From: Candidatus Saccharicenans subterraneus
Lineage (GTDB): Bacteria > Acidobacteriota > Aminicenantia > Aminicenantales > Saccharicenantaceae
Assembly: GCA_003426165.1 (NCBI GenBank)
Contig: QUAH01000009.1
Location: forward strand, 1-64,000
Reading direction: 5' to 3'
DNA: 64,000 bases
This document shows positions 34,098 through 42,403 of the stretch, piece by piece. The translations under genes were made by a program, and so were the position numbers. The notes under the pieces were generated by a model. That model was not told where the DNA came from and ran no database searches. It saw only the letters and a list, made by a program, of their open reading frames with translations. Numbering within the stretch: the first letter of the stretch is position 1; each line of letters begins with the position of its first letter.

Positions 34098-34925
34098 TCA
34101 GTAGTTGACCCGCACCAGGCATAGACCCCGGGCCGGGGCGCTGGGGCTGGACAGGGTTCTCTTTTTTTGCTCGAAAAGAAGGTCAATGTCTTCCGGTTTA
34201 AGTCGTCCCCGCCCGGTCATGATCAGTGTCCCGACGATGGTGCGGACCATGTAACGCAGAAAGCCATTAGCCTCGACCGTGTAGACCAGTTCATCTCCAC
34301 AATTCTCCAGCCTGGAGCTGAAGATTTTTCTGACCGGGTTGGGGTAGTCGCCTGAAGAAAAGGCGGAAAAGTCGGCTTCCCGCTCAAAGAGCCGGGCGGC
34401 CTCGACCATGGCCGGGATGTCCAGGGGATAGGGGTAATGCAGAACATACCGGTAATCGAAAGGACTGATGATGGGCGAAAGCTTTATCCGGTAGCGATAA
34501 ACCTTGGACCGGGCTGACTTCCGGGCATGAAAACCGGGAGGAACCTTTTCCACGTTGAGGATGCGGATGTCGAAGGGAAGCATGGCATTTAAGGCCCGGA
34601 GGAGTTCGGCTTCGCCCAGGCGGCAGTTGGCCCGGAAATTGGCCACCTGGCCCAGGGCATGGACCCCGGCGTCGGTCCGCCCCGCGGCCTGCAGGTTGAT
34701 CTTCTCGCCCAGGATTCTCATCAGGACGTCTTCCAGTTTGCCCTGGATGGTGACCCGGTTCGGCTGTCTCTGCCAGCCGTGGTAATCGGTGCCGTCGTAG
34801 GAAATGGTCAGCTTGAAATTTTCGAGGAGGGGCAGGTCCAGCAGTTGACCTTCTTGGGTTTTTTCAGCCAGATCCGGCTCATCGTCAGCGAGAGCGGGCT
34901 CTTCCAGTTTGATATCGGGATTCAT
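34098..34925 (-). CDS. truA: tRNA pseudouridine(38-40) synthase
   Basis: Makes pseudouridine at positions 38-40 of tRNA. The 275 residues contain the start of the fold (FKLTISYDGTDYHGWQRQPN), the catalytic loop GRTDAGVHALGQVANF with its Asp, and FLRYMVRTIVGTLI, ending with ARGLCLVRVNY. An acidic N-terminal stretch of about 37 residues precedes the fold and is longer than usual. The ATG overlaps the TGA of the SLOG-fold gene upstream (4 bp). Confidence 0.94.
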   Translation of the reverse strand: MNPDIKLEEPALADDEPDLAEKTQEGQLLDLPLLENFKLTISYDGTDYHGWQRQPNRVTIQGKLEDVLMRILGEKINLQAAGRTDAGVHALGQVANFRANCRLGEAELLRALNAMLPFDIRILNVEKVPPGFHARKSARSKVYRYRIKLSPIISPFDYRYVLHYPYPLDIPAMVEAARLFEREADFSAFSSGDYPNPVRKIFSSRLENCGDELVYTVEANGFLRYMVRTIVGTLIMTGRGRLKPEDIDLLFEQKKRTLSSPSAPARGLCLVRVNY

Positions 34926-35437
34926 CTGAGACCTTCCAGGGCCAGGTTGACTGCCTCTTCCGGAGAGCTGGCCGGGATGACCCCCGGTATGGACCAGGTA
35001 TTGAGGCCGATGATTTTCCGGCCGAAAATTCTGGCAAAGGCAATTTCGCTCAGGGTGCCGTATTCTCCGTCTATGGCGATCACCGCCTGGGCATTCAGCA
35101 CCACCATGGAGTTCCGGTTGTAGCCGATCCCGGTGGCCACAGGAATATCTATGTAATCATTGGCTTCTTCCACCTTCTGGCCGGGAAGAATACCCAGGCT
35201 GAGGCCCCCGGCTTCCCGGCAGCCCCGGGCTGCCTCTTCCATTACGCCACCCAGGCCTCCGCAGACCAGCACGGCGCCTTTTTCAGCCAGCAGCCGTCCG
35301 ACCCGGTAGGCGATTTTCAGGGATTCCGGATCAGGTTTGTTTCCGCCTATCACCGCCACTCGTGGCCTGGAACGGAAGACTTGCTCTGCCAATTTTTTCT
35401 CCTTTGCAGGCTTGACATATCCGGCGGCTTGAATCAT
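34922..35437 (-). CDS. TIGR00725-like SLOG/LOG-fold protein
   Basis: The 171-residue protein has the SLOG nucleotide-binding fold: RVAVIGGNKPDPESLKIAYRVGRLLAEKGAVLVCGGLGGVMEEAARG (about 26-72) and a C-terminal IDGEYGTLSEIAFA that replaces the usual PGGxGTxxE of lysine-decarboxylase-like LOG enzymes. This variation is typical for TIGR00725 proteins, some of which bind molybdenum cofactor; the role here is not known. It is co-translated with truA. Confidence 0.85.
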   Translation of the reverse strand: MIQAAGYVKPAKEKKLAEQVFRSRPRVAVIGGNKPDPESLKIAYRVGRLLAEKGAVLVCGGLGGVMEEAARGCREAGGLSLGILPGQKVEEANDYIDIPVATGIGYNRNSMVVLNAQAVIAIDGEYGTLSEIAFARIFGRKIIGLNTWSIPGVIPASSPEEAVNLALEGLR

Positions 35438-35523
35438 GGTCTCCGGCCGCCAGTTGAAAAAATAGCACAGGCTTCCCGGGTTTGCAATTTACGGCCCTAT
35501 TTTTCAACTACCGGCTCCATCGG

Positions 35524-35552
35524 TTGACTAAATTCTTGTGGTATGCTAACAA
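35524..35552 (+). promoter_or_regulatory. putative promoter of mglA
   Basis: TTGACT (35524-35529), 17 bp, TAACAA (35547-35552), followed by T. It stands 27 bp before the mglA ATG, with GGGGAG in between as ribosome site. Confidence 0.5.
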
Positions 35553-35578
35553 TAGCCCTGATGGGGAGACTTCAATAG

Positions 35579-36445
35579 ATGGCCTATGTCAATTACGTCA
35601 CCAAGAACATCGCGATCAAGATTGTCTACTACGGGCCCGGTCTGAGCGGTAAAACCACCAACCTCAGGTACATCTATTTCAAGCTGGAACCGGCTTACCG
35701 GGGCGAGCTGGTCTGCCTGGAAACCGAAACCGAGAGGACTTTTTTCTTTGACCTGCTGCCCATCAGGGCCGGTCTCATCAGAGATTTCAAGGTCCATTTC
35801 CAGCTGCTGACGGTCCCCGGCCAGGTCTTCTACGAGGCCTCGCGCAAGAGCGTGCTTAAGGGAGCCGACGGAATCGTCTTCGTGGCCGATTCCCAGATGC
35901 CGCTGCTCGATGCCAACCAGGAGAGTTTTGACGGCTTGAGAAGGAATTGCCTGGAGCACAACATAGACCTCAACCGCATTCCCCTGGTCTTCCAGTACAA
36001 CAAGAGGGACCTGCCCAACCTGATTCCGGTCGAGACTTTAAACCGCCTGCTGAATCACCGGAATGCCCCGTACATCGAGGCCGAAGCCATTAACGGCCGG
36101 GGAGTCCTGGAGACCCTGAAGGAAATCGCCCGGCTGACCGTGCCCGTCGTCCGGGAGCGGGTGCTGGGAGAAAAGAGACCGAAGGAAGCAGAGATAGAAG
36201 AAGCGGAGAGCCGCGATTTTGCCCCGGCTGAAATCGTTACCTCTCCGGCCCAGGTTGAAACGGCCGCTCCGGCCCTCGCCCGCAAAAGGGTAGGCCGGAA
36301 GCAACCCGAGGTCAGAATTGATTTTGTCCGCCCCGGTGACGAAACTCCGTTTCCCACCACCAAGATAAAAGTCCAGTCGATAGAAGATATCGAACAGGAA
36401 ATAGAGCGGCTGTCAAAAGAGTTTGGCCTGACCGCCAAGAAATGA
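35579..36445 (+). CDS. mglA: MglA-like Ras-family GTPase with C-terminal extension
   Basis: Polarity GTPase that sets the active pole for gliding or type IV pilus motility in other bacteria. The 288 residues contain the P-loop YYGPGLSGKTTNLRYI at about 18-33, VPGQVFYEASRKSVLKGADGIVFVADSQ (switch II region) and the guanine motif QYNKRD. MglA itself is about 195 residues; here about 90 more follow, acidic then Ala/Pro-rich, with a final helix (IEDIEQEIERLSKEFGLTAKK). No mglB lies next to it. The pilMNOPQ genes are 17 kb away. Confidence 0.88.
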   Translation: MAYVNYVTKNIAIKIVYYGPGLSGKTTNLRYIYFKLEPAYRGELVCLETETERTFFFDLLPIRAGLIRDFKVHFQLLTVPGQVFYEASRKSVLKGADGIVFVADSQMPLLDANQESFDGLRRNCLEHNIDLNRIPLVFQYNKRDLPNLIPVETLNRLLNHRNAPYIEAEAINGRGVLETLKEIARLTVPVVRERVLGEKRPKEAEIEEAESRDFAPAEIVTSPAQVETAAPALARKRVGRKQPEVRIDFVRPGDETPFPTTKIKVQSIEDIEQEIERLSKEFGLTAKK

Positions 36446-36492
36446 GCTGCTGAGAATTTTACCGGCCCCTCTTCGTCTTTCCTTCTGGCATC

Positions 36493-38007
36493 ATGCTCAT
36501 CAGAATCATCAGTGCCTCCCTGCATGGAATAGAGGCCTACCAGGTGGAAGTGGAAGTGGATATCTCGCCCGGCCTTCCGGCTTTTATCATCGTTGGGCTG
36601 CCCGATGCCGCGGTCAGGGAGAGCAAGGAACGGGTGCGGGCGGCCCTGCGAAACTGCGGCTTTGACTTTCCAGCCAAGAAAATCATCATCAACCTGGCCC
36701 CGGCCAGCCGCAAGAAGGAAGGTTCGGCTTTCGACCTGCCGATTTCCCTGGGCCTGCTGGCCTACCTGGGAATGGTCCCGGCTGAGAAGCTGACCAGGTT
36801 CATTTTTGTGGGGGAGTTAACCCTGGAAGGGAGCCTGAAGGCGGTCAGGGGAGGGCTGCCATTTTCCCTGCTGGCCAGCCGGAAAAAGCTGGACGGACTG
36901 GTCCTGCCGGGCAGAAACTCCAGGGAAGCCTGCCTGGTCCAGGAAACGAAAGTTTTTGGCGTCAACCACCTGCTGGAAGTTATCCAGCTTCTCGACGGCC
37001 GGGATGAACTCAAGCCAGCCAGCTATAGCCTGGAAGAGCTCATCGGTGAGACCGGAAGCGAACTGGATTTTTCCGAGGTCCGCGGCCAGCAGCAGGCCAA
37101 GCGGGCCCTTGAGGTGGCCGCGGCCGGAGGCCATAACCTGTTAATGATCGGGCCGCCCGGTTCAGGCAAGACCATGCTGGCCCGGAGACTGCCGACCATT
37201 CTGCCGGAAATGACCTTTGAAGAAATAATCGAGGTAACCCAGATTTACAGCGCGGCCGGACTGCTGGGAGAAAGGGCGGCCATCAGCCAGCGCCCGTTCC
37301 GCTCGCCGCATCATACCATCACCGATACCGGGCTGGTCGGTGGCGGCAACTACCCCCGGCCGGGCGAGGTCAGCCTGGCCCACCGGGGAGTGCTGTTCAT
37401 GGACGAGTTCCCGGAGTTCAGTCGCCAGACCCTGGAGAGCCTGCGCCAGCCGCTGGAGGACGGCTGGGTGACCATTTCCAGGGTGGCCGGCAGCCTGTCC
37501 TACCCGTGTGCCTTCATGCTGGTGGCGGCCATGAATCCCTGCGCCGATGTTTTCCTGGGTTCCGGGCCGGAGGTCAACTGCACCGAGCAGGAGCGGAGAA
37601 AATATTATTCGCGGCTGTCGAAGCCGCTGCTGGACAGAATAGACATTCAAATCGAAGTGCCCTCGGTCAAGTACCAGGACATCATCGGCCGACCGCCCGG
37701 GGAGTCTTCAGCCGAGATCAGGAAAAGAGTTTCAGCCGCCAGGAAAATCCAGCTGGAAAGATTCAGGGGAAGAAAAATATTTTCCAATGCCGGCCTGACC
37801 GCCCGCGACCTCAGGCAGTTCTGTTCTCTGGACCAGGAAGCCTCCAGGCTGATGGAAACGGCTATGAAGCGCTTTCGGTTCAGCGCCCGGGCTTACGACC
37901 GCATTCTGAAGGTGGCCAGGACGGTGGCCGACCTGGGTGGGGAGGAGCGCATTTCAGCCGCGGCCGTGGCCGAAGCCATCCAGTACCGGATGCTGGACAG
38001 GTTCTGA
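36493..38007 (+). CDS. yifB: YifB/ComM-like Mg-chelatase-family AAA+ ATPase
   Basis: The 504 residues have an N-terminal Lon-like domain (GLPAFIIVGLPDAAVRESKERVRAAL), a central AAA+ module (Walker A IGPPGSGKTMLARRL, Walker B GVLFMDEFPEF) and a C-terminal magnesium-chelatase domain ending IQYRMLDRF. ComM-type proteins help branch migration during transformation. The usual AMNPCPCG...C-C segment is reduced to AMNPCADVFLGSG and one later Cys, so metal binding there may be lost. The ATG follows mglA by 47 bp. Confidence 0.93.
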   Translation: MLIRIISASLHGIEAYQVEVEVDISPGLPAFIIVGLPDAAVRESKERVRAALRNCGFDFPAKKIIINLAPASRKKEGSAFDLPISLGLLAYLGMVPAEKLTRFIFVGELTLEGSLKAVRGGLPFSLLASRKKLDGLVLPGRNSREACLVQETKVFGVNHLLEVIQLLDGRDELKPASYSLEELIGETGSELDFSEVRGQQQAKRALEVAAAGGHNLLMIGPPGSGKTMLARRLPTILPEMTFEEIIEVTQIYSAAGLLGERAAISQRPFRSPHHTITDTGLVGGGNYPRPGEVSLAHRGVLFMDEFPEFSRQTLESLRQPLEDGWVTISRVAGSLSYPCAFMLVAAMNPCADVFLGSGPEVNCTEQERRKYYSRLSKPLLDRIDIQIEVPSVKYQDIIGRPPGESSAEIRKRVSAARKIQLERFRGRKIFSNAGLTARDLRQFCSLDQEASRLMETAMKRFRFSARAYDRILKVARTVADLGGEERISAAAVAEAIQYRMLDRF

Positions 38008-38240
38008 AGGTAAGTGGACCGACTGGTCGGAGGCAATCGGGCGGGAAATCCGTTAAGTAATTTAAAGGAAAATGAAAGGAAAAAGAGAGGACATGTTTGT
38101 CCCATTTTGATAGGGTGTGGCTGGACCGGTCTCCTGGCTACTTATTCGTTTTGCGGCATGGATGATAAGCTGGATATAAAACAGGGGATCTTATTCCACA
38201 TGAATTAAAAAAGTCTTTGCTCTTCCAACCGGCGGTTGAT

Positions 38241-38259
38241 ACAATTAGGGAAAAATTGT
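38241..38259. promoter_or_regulatory. inverted repeat upstream of the permease gene
   Basis: ACAATT (38241-38246) and AATTGT (38254-38259) are separated by seven bases, directly after TTGAT and 16 bp before the permease ATG. It could be a repressor site overlapping the transcription start. The rest of the 268-bp gap after yifB shows nothing else clear. Confidence 0.35.
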
Positions 38260-38275
38260 CGAGGATGATAGTTTC

Positions 38276-39673
38276 ATGAGCAACAATACGGCCGGCAGCC
38301 GACAGACCGAAAGAAAGCTACCCCGGGTCCTGACCCGGCTGGACGTGGTCTCCATAGTTATCGGCGGGGTCATCGGCTCTGGAATTTTCCTGGTGCCGGC
38401 CAAGATTGCCCTGGAAGTCAAATCGCCGACGGTTATGCTCCTGGTCTGGGTGGTCGGCGGTTTCCTGAGTTTCCTGGGAGCCCTGGCCTTTGCCGAGCTG
38501 GGCGCGGCCATGCCCGAAGCTGGAGGAATGTATGTCTACCTGCGGGAAGCCTACGGACCCCTGCTGTCTTTCCTGTTTGGCTGGACGCTGTTCCTGGTGA
38601 TTGACTCCGGGGCCATTGCCACCCTGGCCGTGGCCTTTTCGGCCAATTACCTGCCTTATTTTTTCAAGATGTCGCCCCTGGCTTCCAAGCTGGTGGCCGT
38701 GCTGTTCATCGGCTTCCTGGCGGCCGTGAATTATATTGGCGTTCGCTGGGGAGCTAACCTGCAGAACCTGCTGACCTTTATCAAAACGGCGGCCATAGTC
38801 GGCATCTGCGCGGCCATTTTCCTGTTCGGAAAAGGAAATCCCGCCAACCTGGTTGAACCACAACCCGGGAAATTTTCGATGAACCTGCTGAGTGCCTTCG
38901 GCGTGGCCCTGGTGGCCACCTTCTGGGCCTACAAGGGCTGGGAATCGGCCACCTACAGCGCCGGCGAGGTCAAGCATCCGGAACGAAACATACCCCTGGG
39001 AATCCTGATCGGTCTGACCGCGGTCATTGCCCTGTATCTCCTGGCCAACCTGGCCTACCTGTATGTCCTGCCGGCTTCGGTTATCGCCCAGACTCCCCGG
39101 GTGGCGGCCGAAGCCATGAGGGTGGCGGTGGGACCGGTGGGGGCCTCCATCATTTCCTTTATAATCCTCTTTTCGATCATGGGTGCGGCCAACCAGAATC
39201 TCCTCTGCTCGCCCCGGGTGTATTTTGCCATGTCTCGGGACGGGCTATTTTTCAGGAACATAGCCCGGGTCCATCCCCGCTACCTGACCCCGCATGTTTC
39301 CATAATTGCCATCAGCCTGTGGAGCGTGGTGCTCAGCCTGTCCGGGACGTTCGAACAGCTTTTCACCTACGTCGTCTTCGGGCAATGGCTGTTTTTCGGG
39401 CTGACCGGGGCGGCCGTTTTCGTTTTGAGAAAAAAGCGCCCGGAGCTGCCCAGGCCTTACAAGACCTGGGGTTATCCGCTGACCCCGGCTCTCTTTGTCC
39501 TGGCCGCTTTCCTGATTTCCCTGAATTCACTGATTAAAGAATTCTGGAATTCGCTGGCCGGCCTGGCCATAATTGCCCTGGGTGTTCCGGCTTACTTCTA
39601 CTGGAAGAGAAAAGAATCTGCCAGCCTGTCCGGCATAGATGCCGAAAACAGGGATACCCGCGCCGGCCGGTAG
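38276..39673 (+). CDS. APC-family amino-acid permease
   Basis: A 465-residue inner-membrane transporter with about twelve helices. The first helix carries VIGGVIGSGIFLVPA, the unwound substrate-binding motif GSGIF of the APC superfamily. LPRVLTRLDVVSIVIGG and LPRPYKTWGYPLTPALFV near the end are typical for LAT-type exchangers and SteT-like permeases. The substrate cannot be told; neighbours give no clue. The C-terminus is charged and cytoplasmic. Confidence 0.9.
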   Translation: MSNNTAGSRQTERKLPRVLTRLDVVSIVIGGVIGSGIFLVPAKIALEVKSPTVMLLVWVVGGFLSFLGALAFAELGAAMPEAGGMYVYLREAYGPLLSFLFGWTLFLVIDSGAIATLAVAFSANYLPYFFKMSPLASKLVAVLFIGFLAAVNYIGVRWGANLQNLLTFIKTAAIVGICAAIFLFGKGNPANLVEPQPGKFSMNLLSAFGVALVATFWAYKGWESATYSAGEVKHPERNIPLGILIGLTAVIALYLLANLAYLYVLPASVIAQTPRVAAEAMRVAVGPVGASIISFIILFSIMGAANQNLLCSPRVYFAMSRDGLFFRNIARVHPRYLTPHVSIIAISLWSVVLSLSGTFEQLFTYVVFGQWLFFGLTGAAVFVLRKKRPELPRPYKTWGYPLTPALFVLAAFLISLNSLIKEFWNSLAGLAIIALGVPAYFYWKRKESASLSGIDAENRDTRAGR

Positions 39674-39701
39674 CCAGGTTTTCAGGGCGGGTTTCTGAGC
39701 G

Positions 39702-41069
39702 ATGAAGCGAGTCCTCCTAATCCAGCCGCCGCTCCAGGATTTTTACACCACGCCCATCCGTCTTTATCCCCTGGGCCTTCTGTCTGTGGCCTCAGTGCTG
39801 AGGACCCTGGGGTTCGAGGTGGAGATCCTGGACTGTTTGAACCCGCTCCGGCGGAAGCCCCTGCCACTCCCCGAAAAGTTCACTTACTTTAGGCCATACC
39901 TAAAGCATCCTCATTTTTTCAAGCGCTTTCAGCACTTTGGCCTGGCGGTGGAGCGGGTGGTAGCCAGGGTGGGGGAACTTCGGCCCGATCTTGTAGCCAT
40001 CAACAGTTCCTTTGCCGCCTATTTCAACACGGTGGCCGAGCTGGTTCTGGCCCTGAAACGTAAATTTGGAATACCGGTCCTGGTGGGTGGCAACCAGGCC
40101 ACCTGCTGCCCGGAGGAAATCAAAGCCAGGGTGCCGGAGATTGACCGGGTGCTGGGCGGTCCGGCCGAAAGCTGTCTTCCATCCTTCTTAATAAAAGAGG
40201 GCCTTTTACCCGTGGAAAGCGGACTGATGGAAAGCCAGCCGCTGGACTGGAAAAAGCTGCGGCCGGCCCACGAGCTGCTGGACCCGGCGCCTTACCGCAT
40301 CGGGAAGAAAAATTACCTGTCGCTCCAGGCCAGCCGGGGCTGCCCCCAGAACTGTTCGTTCTGCAACGTCCACCGGGTTTTTGGACGGAGGACGGAATAC
40401 CGCCCGGTTTCTTCTGTGCTGGAGGAGATGCGCTGGAATTACCGTTACCGCGGAATCCGGCTGTTTAACTTTGAAGACGACAACCTGGCCTTCGACCGCA
40501 ACTGGCTGGTCGAGTTCCTGGAAGCGGTGGCCGCCGACCCCGGGCTTGAAGGGAGCGAGCTGACCTTCATGAACGGCCTGGGTTATGACAACCTGGATGA
40601 AGAACTGCTGGAATTGATGAAGCGGGCCGGTGTCAGGAAACTGGACCTGTCCTGGGTATCCGGCAACCCGGCCGTAAGGCAGCAGCATCACCGTCCGCAG
40701 AAAAAGGATGAGGCTGAATTTTTCGACCTGGTCAGAGAAGCCCGGCGCATGGGGTTTTTCGTCACCGTTTACCTGATCCTGGGACTTCCCGGCCAGACCA
40801 GAGAAGAAATAGTGGCCACCACCGAAGAACTGCTGGAGGCCGGGGTCTTGGTCGGGCCGTCGGTCTTTTACCTGACGCCGGGGAGCGAGCTGCAGCTGAG
40901 CCTGGACCTCCCTCCTGAAATTGCCGGCGATTGGGATATGTACCGGGCCACGGCCTTTGCCGTGGAAACAAAAGAGCTGAAGCGCCGCGACCTGGTGGAG
41001 CTATTCCTTTATATCAGGCAACGCAACCTGGGAAAAAGGGCCCCGGCTCTCAGAATTTCAACCTCCTGA
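39702..41069 (+). CDS. B12-binding-domain radical SAM protein
   Basis: The 455-residue protein starts with a cobalamin-binding Rossmann domain (VLLIQPPLQDFYTTPIRLYPLGLLSVASVLR, about 1-145) followed by the radical SAM core with CPQNCSFC (CX3CX2C) near 218-225 and FEDDNLAF, and ends with a helical tail. Subtype is not clear: substrate and reaction are unknown. No B12 base-binding DxHxxG motif stands out, as in many of these proteins. Its last 20 bp overlap the convergent amidase gene. Confidence 0.88.
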   Translation: MKRVLLIQPPLQDFYTTPIRLYPLGLLSVASVLRTLGFEVEILDCLNPLRRKPLPLPEKFTYFRPYLKHPHFFKRFQHFGLAVERVVARVGELRPDLVAINSSFAAYFNTVAELVLALKRKFGIPVLVGGNQATCCPEEIKARVPEIDRVLGGPAESCLPSFLIKEGLLPVESGLMESQPLDWKKLRPAHELLDPAPYRIGKKNYLSLQASRGCPQNCSFCNVHRVFGRRTEYRPVSSVLEEMRWNYRYRGIRLFNFEDDNLAFDRNWLVEFLEAVAADPGLEGSELTFMNGLGYDNLDEELLELMKRAGVRKLDLSWVSGNPAVRQQHHRPQKKDEAEFFDLVREARRMGFFVTVYLILGLPGQTREEIVATTEELLEAGVLVGPSVFYLTPGSELQLSLDLPPEIAGDWDMYRATAFAVETKELKRRDLVELFLYIRQRNLGKRAPALRISTS

Positions 41070-42138
41070 TTTTTTGGTGGGGCGTTTCCTGCTCTCCGGC
41101 CGGTAGATACTTTTTGGGAATGCGAGCCACGATGGTGTAGTTCGGGTCGACCACCTGGGCGATCCGGGCCTCCCCGACCTGGGAGAGAAGCTGGTAGGCA
41201 TCCATCGTTTCCAGGTGGTAATCGCTCACCAGCCAGTCGACGAGGTCCCGGTGGGCTATCCTGAAAGCGTCTTCCAGAGGGCGATAGCTGCCGAGGCTCA
41301 TGAGGTATTCGTCGCTCTCGATTCTCGGCCAATCGATTTTCTTATTCTTGACGAGGTCCACGTAAAGAACGACTTTCATGGCCGCTTCCACCGCCGTTCC
41401 GATTATTTCCCCTTCGCCCTGTACCAGGTGGCCGTCGCCTAGAAAGAGCAGGGCTCCCTTCACGTTGACGGGTAGATAGATGGTATGTCCCGGCCGGACC
41501 TCGGGCGAGTCCAGGTTCCCGCCGAAGGCCTCGGGCACCACCGTGGTTCTGACTTCGTTATCGGCCGGGGCCACGCCCAGGCAGCCGAGAAATGGTTTAA
41601 TTGGCAGTTCGCAGGAAAAATTACCGTGGCGGGCCCGGAACCGGACCGTTCCTTTATTTTTATCAACCTGGTACCACCAGACCGTTTCCGGCAGGGAAGG
41701 GTTGAGCATGGCGGTATATTTGGTCGGGGTCAGTATTCCGAAGCCGGGGAAATAGCTGCTGATGGCGTGGTCCCTGACCGGTTCCAGGGAAATAAGATGG
41801 ACGGCCAGGGTATCGCCGGGCTCGGCTCCCTCGATGTAAAAAGGTCCGGTCTGGGGATTGTCGTGGCCGGGCGGGATGACCGCGGTCGGTAAGTCATCGG
41901 GCTTTTTGACCCGGCCGTCGTAGCAGTCTTCGGTGTAGGTTTCTATGACGGTACCGGGCCTGACCTTCATCACCGGGCGGCTCTGGCCGAAGGTGTACTT
42001 GAAATCATCGGGGCCGGGTCGGTAGGTTACCTTCTTAACCTGGGGATAAAGGGCCGTGGCCGACATGGTCCAGGTGGCCAGGGCCAGGGTTAAGAAGAAA
42101 ACCAGGGGGCTGAATCTTGGAGTCCGGATATTCTTCAT
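41050..42138 (-). CDS. exported acetamidase/formamidase family protein
   Basis: The 362 residues belong to the FmdA/AmdA family of amidases that release ammonia from formamide or acetamide: GPFYIEGAEPGDTLAVHL, GCLGVAP, GGNLD and GDGHLVQGEGEIIGTAVEA are all present. An N-terminal signal peptide (about 1-29, ending SATA) means the enzyme is exported, unlike the cytoplasmic family members that serve nitrogen supply. Substrate is not known. A perfect palindrome stands 134 bp upstream. Confidence 0.9.
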   Translation of the reverse strand: MKNIRTPRFSPLVFFLTLALATWTMSATALYPQVKKVTYRPGPDDFKYTFGQSRPVMKVRPGTVIETYTEDCYDGRVKKPDDLPTAVIPPGHDNPQTGPFYIEGAEPGDTLAVHLISLEPVRDHAISSYFPGFGILTPTKYTAMLNPSLPETVWWYQVDKNKGTVRFRARHGNFSCELPIKPFLGCLGVAPADNEVRTTVVPEAFGGNLDSPEVRPGHTIYLPVNVKGALLFLGDGHLVQGEGEIIGTAVEAAMKVVLYVDLVKNKKIDWPRIESDEYLMSLGSYRPLEDAFRIAHRDLVDWLVSDYHLETMDAYQLLSQVGEARIAQVVDPNYTIVARIPKKYLPAGEQETPHQKIRRLKF

Positions 42139-42271
42139 GATGCCATCTCCTTACTCTTCTGAATTTACAATATTTGGTTGAAGAAATCATCTGGCTTGCC
42201 GTGAGGTCAGGCTGGCTCTGTCCGCCCGGTCTGCTCTGGAAGCCGAGGCCAGGGCCAGCCACCAACCGGGA

Positions 42272-42295
42272 ATATATGAATGGCCATTCATATAT
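42272..42295. promoter_or_regulatory. perfect 24-bp palindrome, probable operator
   Basis: ATATATGAATGG (42272-42283) is followed at once by its exact reverse complement (42284-42295). The core TGAATGGCCATTCA is of the kind bound by TetR-family repressors. It lies between hutI and the exported amidase gene, upstream of the latter, in a gap of 265 bp (42139-42403) that holds no gene. Confidence 0.7.
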
Positions 42296-42403
42296 CAGCT
42301 GTCAAAAAATCAGGTTGGACAGATCTGGATGGGGAAAATTAAGAAAAAATTAATGAAATAAAGAAGAGCTTAAATAGAGGATAAGGATTGACCCGGCCGC
42401 GAT

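Noticed and set aside
38014-38208. 64-codon plus-strand frame in the yifB-permease gap
   Set aside because: No good ribosome site and no protein-like pattern; starts directly after yifB by chance.
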